This document shows, one piece after another, positions 1 to 5,814 of a DNA stretch of 12,455 nt (position 1 is its first letter; the number at the start of each line of letters is the position of its first letter). This DNA comes from Bacteroidales bacterium M6 (GTDB taxonomy: Bacteria; Bacteroidota; Bacteroidia; Bacteroidales; Muribaculaceae), in contig LUJQ01000024.1 in the NCBI GenBank assembly GCA_001689485.1, positions 1-12,455 on the forward strand, read 5' to 3'. The notes below the pieces were generated by a model that had not been told where the DNA came from, searched no databases, and saw only the letters and a program-made list of their open reading frames with translations. The translations under genes and the position numbers were made by a program.

Positions 1-81
1 TTTGCGTTGTCTAATAAAGACAGTATCCCCCTTAGATGGAAAAAGCTAAGGCCCGCCCTCAGTAATGGGGGCTTATTTTTT
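1..81 (+). ncRNA. Possible 3' end of a structured RNA or regulatory leader
   Basis: Three hairpins follow one another before the first gene. The first pairs 8-12 with 18-22 (TGTCT/AGACA, 5-base loop). The second pairs CCTTAG at 30-35 with CTAAGG at 46-51. The third is a T-tailed terminator at 47-81. No coding sense is apparent, although one frame is open from a TTG at 7. Stacked short hairpins ending in an intrinsic terminator suit the tail of a small structured RNA, or a 5' leader whose start lies before the window. I do not recognise the family. Bases shared by the second and third hairpins (47-51) also allow a switch reading. The stems are read directly from sequence; the RNA itself is inference. 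Confidence 0.35.
47..81 (+). terminator. Intrinsic terminator just before the NYN gene
   Basis: TAAG at 47-50 pairs with CTTA at 72-75, and the C-rich segment 52-57 pairs with the G run 67-71, with G51 and G55 bulged. The loop is near CTCAGTAAT. A run of six T (76-81) follows, the normal form of a rho-independent terminator. It ends only three bases before the ATG at 85, so it either closes an upstream transcript or acts as an attenuator for the NYN gene. Confidence 0.6.
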
Positions 82-84
82 ATT

Positions 85-735
85 ATGAAACAGAGCTATC
101 CTACGCAGCGCGTAATCGTCTATGTTGACGGTTTTAATTTTTACTACGGAATCAAGAAGAAGCCGTGGAATAAATATTACTGGCTTGATATTGTTAAGCT
201 GTTTGAGCAGTTTATGTTATCGCATCAAGAGTTAGTTGCCGTAAAGTATTTTTCGGCACGTCCTTTGGGTGACCCCGACAAGAGTTTGCGCCAAAATGCG
301 TTTTTTCAAGCCAATCTTGAAAACCGGAAGTTCAAGTTGATTCTTGGCAAATATCTCAAAAAGAGGTTAGAGTGCTTCAAGTGTCATAATATTATCAACA
401 CCTACGAGGAAAAAGAATCGGATGTTAACCTTGCTACACAGATTGTGGCAGATGCGTATCAAGATAATTGCGATATAGTTATTATCGTATCTGCGGATAG
501 TGATATGATACCTGCGATTGACCTTGCGCGTGAAGCAGGTAAAAAAGTGTTCATCTATTTTCCTCCTAATCATAAATCTTCAAATCTGCGCATATTAGCA
601 GGTATGAAACCCACATGGCTTGAACGATACGAGGGGCGTTTCAAAAATGCAATGCTTCCCGACCGAATAACCCTAAAGAACGGATTTGAACTAAAAATCC
701 CAGAACCGTGGAGGATTGTGCGTGATGGCAAGTAA
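85..735 (+). CDS. NYN (PIN-like) nuclease domain protein
   Basis: This 216-residue protein has the layout of the NYN/LabA-like branch of the PIN-like ribonuclease fold. An N-terminal strand carries VYVDGFNFYYG (Asp15, Asn18). A Cys97-x2-Cys100-His101 cluster precedes the EKESDVN segment (Asp113), and VSADSDM follows (Asp138, Asp140). These conserved acidic residues are where family members bind the metal used for RNA cleavage. There is no signal peptide or membrane segment, so it should be cytoplasmic. I chose the ATG at 85: the frame is open back to a TTG at 7, but that stretch is taken up by hairpins and a terminator. No TAnnTTTG promoter is visible in the 84 bases upstream. The gene looks more AT-rich than its neighbours, hinting at acquisition. 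The RNA target is unknown; the fold assignment is strong, the activity inferred. Confidence 0.85.
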   Translation: MKQSYPTQRVIVYVDGFNFYYGIKKKPWNKYYWLDIVKLFEQFMLSHQELVAVKYFSARPLGDPDKSLRQNAFFQANLENRKFKLILGKYLKKRLECFKCHNIINTYEEKESDVNLATQIVADAYQDNCDIVIIVSADSDMIPAIDLAREAGKKVFIYFPPNHKSSNLRILAGMKPTWLERYEGRFKNAMLPDRITLKNGFELKIPEPWRIVRDGK

Positions 736-753
736 CGATTCATGCAAATCTCC

Positions 754-784
754 ATTGCCTCATCAATAAGAATTATTAACTTTG
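754..784 (+). promoter_or_regulatory. Bacteroidetes-type promoter with no clear gene
   Basis: ATTG at 754-757 and TAACTTTG at 777-784, 19 bases apart, closely match the Bacteroidetes -33 (TTTG) and -7 (TAnnTTTG) elements. Transcription would start near 790. The next strong signal is the terminator hairpin at 822-857, so the product could be an RNA of about 65-70 bases. The alternative is an unconvincing 89-codon ORF from 801. Confidence 0.5.
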
Positions 785-821
785 TACTGCCAGCAGAATC
801 ATGTTGGTTTATAATGCTACG

Positions 822-857
822 AAGCGCATTGGTAAAGAGTTGCCGATGCGCTTTTCT
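822..857 (+). terminator. Terminator hairpin after the NYN gene
   Basis: AAGCGCAT (822-829) pairs with ATGCGCTT (846-853). The stem extends inward through a T-G wobble and GG/CC (831-832 with 843-844) to about 11 base pairs. TTTTCT follows on the + strand (852-857). It could end both the NYN transcript and any RNA started at about 790. Confidence 0.65.
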
Positions 858-877
858 ATTGATAGACTTTTGAAATT

Positions 878-920
878 AAAAAAGCAGATATGGGGCGGTT
901 GCCTCTGCAATGCCCATATC
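878..920 (-). terminator. Minus-strand hairpin with T run
   Basis: GATATGGG (887-894) pairs with CCCATATC (913-920), and one or two more pairs form if a G is bulged. Read on the minus strand the hairpin is followed by TGC and then six T (complement of A878-A883), which is a terminator layout. No minus-strand gene lies directly upstream. A minus promoter element sits only seven bases before the hairpin, so the two may form a tiny transcription unit. Confidence 0.45.
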
Positions 921-926
921 CTGTTG

Positions 927-934
927 CAAAGTTA
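927..934 (-). promoter_or_regulatory. Minus-strand -7 element, TAACTTTG
   Basis: The + strand CAAAGTTA reads TAACTTTG on the minus strand, a full match to TAnnTTTG. No good TTTG is seen at the -33 position. The predicted start is near 920, the first base of the hairpin described at 878-920. It may be fortuitous. Confidence 0.35.
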
Positions 935-1015
935 CAATATAATTCACGATATTCCCATCGTTATACTCATTTGTTACGGCATTTTATGCCTCATAGCACC
1001 CTCGTCACGTTGGCT

Positions 1016-1068
1016 AAAAACACTGCGGTGTGCCAAATCATTGAATTTTGGCACACCGCAGTGCTTTT
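1016..1068 (-). terminator. Long perfect hairpin ending pyrD
   Basis: The 17 bases at 1021-1037 pair perfectly with 1047-1063, with a 9-base loop. AAAAA (1016-1020) and TTTT (1065-1068) flank the stem, so each strand has a T run after the hairpin. It lies 16 bases past the pyrD stop codon. The dyad can work in both directions and would also stop + strand transcripts from the NYN side. Confidence 0.8.
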
Positions 1069-1083
1069 AGGTTTAACCGGGTA

Positions 1084-1989
1084 TCAGATGATACCGCGTA
1101 TAGAGGCTATGTCGGGCAGGTTGTGACGGTCGAGATACTCGGCTATCCCGTCGACGATTTTCACCGTCACAGCCGGGTCGATGAAGTTGGCTGTGCCGAC
1201 CTCGATGGCTGTTGCACCGGCCATGATGAATTCCAATGCATCGCGTGCGTTCATTATTCCCCCGAGGCCGACAACGGGGATGTTGACGGCTTTTGCTACC
1301 TGCCACACCATGCGCACGGCCACAGGGCGTACAGCCGGGCCTGACAGTCCGCCAGTTATAGTTGACAGGCAGGGGCGTCGGCGTTCAACATCGATTGCCA
1401 TGCCGAGAAGGGTGTTGATGAGCGACACCGAATCGGCTCCTTCCGCTTCGACTGCCCTGGCTATATCGGCTATTGATGTCACGTTGGGAGATAGTTTGAC
1501 TATAAGTGTCCGGGGCCATGCACGGCGCACCGCCCTGGTCACTTCGGCTGCTCCTTCACATGTGGTGCCGAAGGCCATTCCGCCCTGTTTCACATTCGGG
1601 CAGGAGATGTTTACCTCTATGGCATTGATTCGTTCGCATTGAGTCAGGCGCTCGCACACTGCCACATAGTCGGCAACCGATGCTCCCGACACGTTTACCA
1701 TCACTTCGGTGTCGAGATTCCTCAGGCGGGGATAGATGTTTTCGATGAAATAATCCACCCCTTTGTTTTGCAGGCCCACTGCGTTGAGCATGCCTGAAGG
1801 GGTTTCCGCCATTCTCGGATAGGGATTGCCTTCCCGGTGGTTTAGGGTGGTGCCTTTTACGATGAATCCGCCAAGGCGTTCGAGGTCGATGAAGTCGGCG
1901 AATTCTTCGCCATAGCCGAATGTACCCGATGCGGTAAGCACAGGGTTCTTAAGCTCGAGGGAGCCGATATTTACGCGGAGGTCTGCCAT
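1084..1989 (-). CDS. pyrD: Dihydroorotate dehydrogenase, type 1B catalytic subunit
   Basis: This 301-residue protein oxidises dihydroorotate to orotate in de novo pyrimidine synthesis, using FMN in a TIM barrel in the cytoplasm. Family marks are SGTFGYG (21-27), VKGTT with Lys45, the GMLNAVGLQN segment (66-75), NISCPN with the catalytic-base Cys130, Lys165, GGLSG (213-217), GLGG (241-244) and EVGT (263-266). The GMLNAVGLQN and NVKQGG wording is that of type 1B enzymes, which normally work with PyrK, an FAD and 2Fe-2S subunit using NAD+. I chose the ATG at 1989 because an upstream in-frame ATG at 2064 would lie before the promoter element at 2033-2040. No pyrK is adjacent: the next gene upstream is a SIMPL protein with its own terminator. 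A large hairpin follows the stop. Confidence 0.95.
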   Translation of the reverse strand: MADLRVNIGSLELKNPVLTASGTFGYGEEFADFIDLERLGGFIVKGTTLNHREGNPYPRMAETPSGMLNAVGLQNKGVDYFIENIYPRLRNLDTEVMVNVSGASVADYVAVCERLTQCERINAIEVNISCPNVKQGGMAFGTTCEGAAEVTRAVRRAWPRTLIVKLSPNVTSIADIARAVEAEGADSVSLINTLLGMAIDVERRRPCLSTITGGLSGPAVRPVAVRMVWQVAKAVNIPVVGLGGIMNARDALEFIMAGATAIEVGTANFIDPAVTVKIVDGIAEYLDRHNLPDIASIRGII

Positions 1990-2032
1990 TGCCTGAAAAT
2001 GTTTGAAGAATATGTGAAACGGTATCTGTGTG

Positions 2033-2040
2033 CAAAAATA
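2033..2040 (-). promoter_or_regulatory. pyrD promoter -7 element, TATTTTTG
   Basis: The + strand CAAAAATA reads TATTTTTG on the minus strand, matching TAnnTTTG. An ATTG lies 21 bases further upstream as a possible -33 element. It puts the start near 2026, giving a leader of about 37 bases to the ATG at 1989. This is the main reason to prefer that start codon. Confidence 0.6.
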
Positions 2041-2110
2041 CGAAATTTGTGCCGAATTCCACAATTTCCCGGCAGATGGACGGAGGATGGCGCCATCCGG
2101 GTAAAATCAA

Positions 2111-2146
2111 GGCTGTGTGCCGGAATTTTAATTTTGACACACAGCC
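2111..2146 (-). terminator. Terminator hairpin after the SIMPL gene
   Basis: GGCTGTGTG (2111-2119) pairs with CACACAGCC (2138-2146); a C-G pair follows inward after one mismatch. The loop is AT-rich. On the minus strand TTGATTTT follows. It begins 31 bases after the SIMPL stop codon and separates that gene from pyrD. Confidence 0.6.
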
Positions 2147-2177
2147 GGTAAAACCTGTTTTTTCTGCATTTATTGCA

Positions 2178-2873
2178 TCAGTCTTCGAGATAGTAGACTA
2201 TAGTGGTTACCACGCGCACTTTTTTGAGGAACGGGGTTGCCGACTGGTCTTCGATTGAGAACTGACCTTGTGAGGCCGTTTTCATTTTGCCTACCTTGGA
2301 GCCTGAATCTTCGGCGAAACGGGCTGCGGCATCGCGGGCATTCTTTGTGGCTTCGGCTATCATGGTGGGTTTTATGTCGTTGAGCGCGGTGTATTCGTAG
2401 TTTATATAGGAGTTGGAATAGGGGATGCCCTCTTTGAGCAATTCGGCCTGGCGGTCGAGCAGTTCGCGCACTTTGGCAACCTTGGAGGTGGTCACGGTGA
2501 CATTGCAGGTGAGCGAGTAGTTGTATTTGAAATTGCCAGACGAGTATTGGTTTGTGGTTGCGTTATAGGTGTCGGGCGGGTTTATTGATATTTCGTTTTT
2601 GTCGATTCCGTTTGTGGTTAGGAACGTGACGATTTTTTCGTTATAGCGTGTCACCTGGTCGTAGAGCGACAGCAGGTCGTTACCGGCTACACTGAATTGT
2701 ATCGGCCACGTCACACGGTTTGCCTCGACTTCGCGTTCGGCCAATCCTTTGACTGTTACCTGGCGGTCGCGGAAGGCCATATTGTCGATTCCTGATTTGA
2801 TAAACACCCCCAGAAAGAAAATCCCGGCTGCCACCAGCGCTGCCGAAATGAGGATTAGATAGCTGCGTTTCAT
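2178..2873 (-). CDS. SIMPL/DUF541 family membrane-anchored protein
   Basis: This 231-residue protein has one N-terminal hydrophobic segment (about 4-25, after MKRSY), which acts as a signal anchor or uncleaved signal peptide. A SIMPL (DUF541) domain fills about 37-230. Typical features are the opening RQVTVKGLAEREVEANRV, alternating strands in the middle, the helix TMIAEATKNARDAAARFAEDSGSKVGK cut here only for description as residues about 170-196, and a closing strand near VRVVTTIVYYLE. The domain should face the periplasm. SIMPL proteins of this kind occur across Gram-negative bacteria; their biochemical role is poorly known, with links to envelope or oxidative stress in some. It has its own terminator and a weak promoter. 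No enzymatic function is claimed. Confidence 0.85.
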   Translation of the reverse strand: MKRSYLILISAALVAAGIFFLGVFIKSGIDNMAFRDRQVTVKGLAEREVEANRVTWPIQFSVAGNDLLSLYDQVTRYNEKIVTFLTTNGIDKNEISINPPDTYNATTNQYSSGNFKYNYSLTCNVTVTTSKVAKVRELLDRQAELLKEGIPYSNSYINYEYTALNDIKPTMIAEATKNARDAAARFAEDSGSKVGKMKTASQGQFSIEDQSATPFLKKVRVVTTIVYYLED

Positions 2874-2889
2874 TTGTGAACTGTTTTAT

Positions 2890-2897
2890 AAAAGTTA
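2890..2897 (-). promoter_or_regulatory. Candidate SIMPL promoter -7 element
   Basis: TAACTTTT on the minus strand (AAAAGTTA on +) matches seven of the TAnnTTTG pattern except the last base, and a TTTAC lies about 20 bases upstream. It is only 17 bases before the ATG at 2873, which would leave a very short leader. This is a weak call. Confidence 0.3.
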
Positions 2898-3101
2898 GAT
2901 ATGTGATATATCGGGATGTAAATGCGAGCCGGGCCGTTTGCCGCGCATATGTGTCAGCATTATTATGCTTCATTGCGGGCATGTCATAGCGGCTTCGCTA
3001 AATAGATGGCGGATAATATCGATGACATCAAAAAGGTTTGAAACACACTCCAAACAACTTAAGCTGCCATTATGTTCGTGTAAACAAAATTATATAAAAT
3101 T

Positions 3102-3133
3102 ATTGTAATGTTTATAAATATATCCTATCTTTA
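3102..3133 (+). promoter_or_regulatory. Candidate promoter of the LRR gene
   Basis: ATTG (3102-3105 region) and TATCTTTA (3126-3133) are 20 bases apart, close to the Bacteroidetes TTTG / TAnnTTTG pair with one mismatch in each. Transcription would start near 3140, leaving a leader of about 65 bases that is AT-rich and lacks a Shine-Dalgarno sequence. Confidence 0.45.
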
Positions 3134-3205
3134 TCGCCAAACAAATTTGTTGTTGTTGGATTTCAGCTGTTTGATTCAAGTTAATCCACTTATTAATAAA
3201 GTAGT

Positions 3206-5569
3206 ATGATGAAGTCATCAAATTTTTTGCGGGTGTCGTTGATCGGGCTTTGCATCTTCGCATCTGTGCCATTGTCGTATTCGGATCCGGTTAAAGTAGG
3301 AAATCTCTATTATGAGATTGACGGGGGGGCACAGACGGCGGCATTGGCCTATAGTGAGACTTACCAGTCGCTGACAACTCTCTATGTACCTGGTACGGTA
3401 GAGGTTGGGAATGTAAGCTATACAGTCACTGCCGTGGCACAGCAGGCATTCCATGATTGTGTGTCGCTATCCGAAGTGAAATTTGCAGATGGTGTAAAAG
3501 AAATCGGCAACTGGGCTTTCTACAGATGTTACGGTCTTGAAAAATTGGAGCTTCCGTCTACTTTGGTTTCCATAGGTCAAAGTGCGTTTTCAAAATGTTC
3601 GGCCCTTCCGGAGCTTGTATTGCCAGATAATGTCACCACCATTGGCAGTTTCGGATTCGGCACTTGCACATCTCTCACACAGGTTGTGTTGTCGAAATCG
3701 TTGAAGGTGCTTTCAGGCAATGTGTTCGACGGTTGTACAAATCTGTCGTCTGTGGATTTCGGCACCGGTATAGAGGTCATCGAGGAAAATGCGTTCTATA
3801 ACTGTGGATTTACCGAAATTTCAGGGATGCCGTCCAATGTCAGGCGTATTGATTCCGGTGCATTCAGTAACTGCATGAAACTGAAAAAAGTGTCATTCCC
3901 CTCCACGCTGACTGATATCGGTGATTTCTCATTTTATAAATGTAAGGCTTTGACCGATGTGGAGTTCCCGGAATCGTTGCAGCATGTAGGCTCTGCCGCA
4001 TTTTATGAATGCGGACTTTTGCGGGCTATCGACTTGCCGGCTTCCATTGCTTCGGTAAGCTCAAACGCATTTTATGGTTGTGCAAGTGTGAAATCAGTGA
4101 AGTGGCCTGATTCACTTACGGAAATAGAACCAGGCATGTTCCATAACTGCTCCGGGCTTGAATCTATCGAGGTGCCTGCAACGGTCACTTCTATTGGCGC
4201 TGAAGCTTTTTCGGGATGTACGTCGCTCGGTGCCATAGAGCTGCCCGAAGGGCTTACCATCCTTAGTAAAGCCGTGTTCAATAACTGCTCGTCGCTCAAA
4301 TCCATCGAGATTCCCTCAGGTGTGACAGTCATCGAGGATAATGCCTTTTACAAATCCGGGCTGACACGTCTCGACATCCCGGCCTCTGTTACGGCTATTG
4401 GCGATGCCGTGGTGCTCGGATGCCCTTCGCTCCAAGGAATATATGTGGCTGACGGGAATCCTGCCTATACAGATGTCGACGGTGTGCTTATGACCATCGA
4501 CGGATCTGTTTTGCTGGCATATCCCGGCGGAGTCCGGGGCGAATATGTGATGCCTGATGCCGTTACAGCGATTGCCGGATGGTCGTGTCAGCAAAATGAC
4601 AACATTACCGGCATAAAGTTTTCGAAAAATCTCAAATCGATAGGGCCTGCCGCGTTTTATATGTGCAATGGCCTGACAGAACTGGATTTCCCGCAGGGTA
4701 TGGAGTCGATTGGCGATAATGCGTTTTTCTTCTCATCGAACATAAAAAGCATAAAGTTGCCTAACAACGACATATTTATTGGCAGCAACGCGTTTTCCGC
4801 AACGGGTGTTGAGAATCTGGTTTTTCCCGAGGGGATAAGGTCGATTGGGATTAATGGGGATCAGACCTATTCGGTGGCCACGATGAATTCGGGGCTTAAG
4901 TGGGTCAGCCTCCCGTCGTCGCTTACGGCAATGAGCCCCTTTGGCATGTCGAGTGCCAATCTGAAAGTTATTTATTGTTTTGCGGTAGAACCTCCTGTGC
5001 TCCGGGGTGAGTATGTGGCCGATATCAGTGCCGTTGTCAAAGTTCCAAAAGGTTCGGCCGATGCCTATTCCAAGGCATGGAAAGAGCTTTATCCAAATCT
5101 TACGTTTGAGGATGTGCTCCCGACCGGGGTATCTGTAACCATTGAGGCCGCAGGTGTCGCCTCACTTGGCTGGGAAGTGTATAAGGATGATGTTTACACC
5201 GGCGTCCCGGTGCGTTACACTGTTGCCCTTGCCCGCGACGGCAAAACTGTCAGTGAAGATGAAATTTCAGGCGAAGCGGCTGTAGGCGATAAACTCAGCT
5301 ATAAGTTTACTGGATTGGAAAAGGGGGGATACAGCTATGAACTCAAAGGCTATTCAGCGCTTGGCCAGCTTACGTTGAATCATGCCGGCAAATTCGAAAT
5401 CGAACAGGCAGGCATACCGGGCATTTCGATGGGAAATGCAGTAGTTGCTGTTGCGTATTATGATTTGTTTGGACGGAGGATAGATTCTCCTGTTGCAGGA
5501 ACGCTCTGCATAGCCAAGCGCACATATGCTGACGGGACTGTTTCCGTAACTAAAGAACTTATTCCTTGA
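3206..5569 (+). CDS. Secreted BspA-like leucine-rich-repeat protein
   Basis: This 787-residue protein starts with a signal peptide (about 1-26: MMKSSN, hydrophobic core, cut near YSD). From about 75 to 545 it is made of BspA-type leucine-rich repeats of the form AFxxCxxLxxVxLPxxVxxIG. Fourteen units start at 81, 104, 127 and so on to 380, each exactly 23 residues apart. A non-repeat insert at about 405-455, with a YTDVDGVLMT core common in BspA proteins, separates the last, looser repeats. A fibronectin-III-like strand region follows at about 640-735. The C-terminus (YYDLFGRRID, then ADGTVSVTKEL) resembles the short sorting or anchoring tails of Bacteroidales exported proteins. Such proteins act outside the cell in adhesion to host or bacterial surfaces; the ligand is unknown. 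It stands alone, between divergent and convergent neighbours. ATG 3209 is an equally possible start. Confidence 0.88.
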   Translation: MMKSSNFLRVSLIGLCIFASVPLSYSDPVKVGNLYYEIDGGAQTAALAYSETYQSLTTLYVPGTVEVGNVSYTVTAVAQQAFHDCVSLSEVKFADGVKEIGNWAFYRCYGLEKLELPSTLVSIGQSAFSKCSALPELVLPDNVTTIGSFGFGTCTSLTQVVLSKSLKVLSGNVFDGCTNLSSVDFGTGIEVIEENAFYNCGFTEISGMPSNVRRIDSGAFSNCMKLKKVSFPSTLTDIGDFSFYKCKALTDVEFPESLQHVGSAAFYECGLLRAIDLPASIASVSSNAFYGCASVKSVKWPDSLTEIEPGMFHNCSGLESIEVPATVTSIGAEAFSGCTSLGAIELPEGLTILSKAVFNNCSSLKSIEIPSGVTVIEDNAFYKSGLTRLDIPASVTAIGDAVVLGCPSLQGIYVADGNPAYTDVDGVLMTIDGSVLLAYPGGVRGEYVMPDAVTAIAGWSCQQNDNITGIKFSKNLKSIGPAAFYMCNGLTELDFPQGMESIGDNAFFFSSNIKSIKLPNNDIFIGSNAFSATGVENLVFPEGIRSIGINGDQTYSVATMNSGLKWVSLPSSLTAMSPFGMSSANLKVIYCFAVEPPVLRGEYVADISAVVKVPKGSADAYSKAWKELYPNLTFEDVLPTGVSVTIEAAGVASLGWEVYKDDVYTGVPVRYTVALARDGKTVSEDEISGEAAVGDKLSYKFTGLEKGGYSYELKGYSALGQLTLNHAGKFEIEQAGIPGISMGNAVVAVAYYDLFGRRIDSPVAGTLCIAKRTYADGTVSVTKELIP

Positions 5570-5715
5570 TGCACATCACGTCTCCTTCTCCTCTCTTCGT
5601 TATTAATCCATTATTCTTCCAGCGTCCTTTACGTTTATAACGTTGTTACATATTCCCATTCCTGATTCGGAAGTCCCTATTGTCGGAGTTTGGATTTGTT
5701 AAAGCTGACTGAAAA

Positions 5716-5775
5716 CGAATTGCGCGGCGTGCCGAAATCGGAACAATAAGTTCCATTGGCACGCCGCGCAATTCG
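5716..5775 (-). terminator. Large hairpin between convergent LRR gene and yitT-like gene
   Basis: The 18 bases at 5716-5733 pair perfectly with 5758-5775. Inside this, GGAAC (5740-5744) pairs with GTTCC (5750-5754) around an AATAA loop. On the minus strand TTTTC follows, suiting the end of the YitT gene. On the + strand no clean T run follows, yet the position between two converging genes suggests use by both. Confidence 0.7.
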
Positions 5776-5814
5776 CTTGATGTAATATCCTTATTCCTGA
5801 ATCTGCGGATTTAA

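Larger units (their letters stand above)
2874..3205. other. Divergent intergenic region, SIMPL / LRR gene
   Basis: No protein or RNA gene is supported here. The region is AT-rich towards the LRR gene and holds the outward-facing candidate promoters for both neighbours. No terminator hairpin was found, as expected between divergent genes. Confidence 0.6.

Noticed and set aside
7..84. N-terminal extension of the NYN protein from a TTG at 7
   Set aside because: The stretch consists of hairpins and a T-tailed terminator, its translation is not family-like, and the NYN fold starts right after the ATG at 85.
801..1070. 89-codon + strand ORF after the NYN gene
   Set aside because: It begins just after a promoter-like site, but it runs through the terminator at 822-857, the hairpin at 887-920 and the pyrD terminator; its translation is low-complexity in type and resembles no family I know.
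1990..2064. Longer pyrD start at 2064
   Set aside because: It would place the start codon upstream of the promoter element at 2033-2040, and the family's N-terminus begins at MADLRVN (1989).
3446..4390. Regular 69-base periodicity resembling an array
   Set aside because: It is in-frame protein repeat structure of the LRR gene; units are too diverged and have no repeat-spacer pattern, so it is not a CRISPR array.
5570..5814. Possible small gene between the LRR gene and the YitT gene
   Set aside because: No convincing ORF or promoter; the region is explained by the large terminator hairpin and plain AT-rich spacer.
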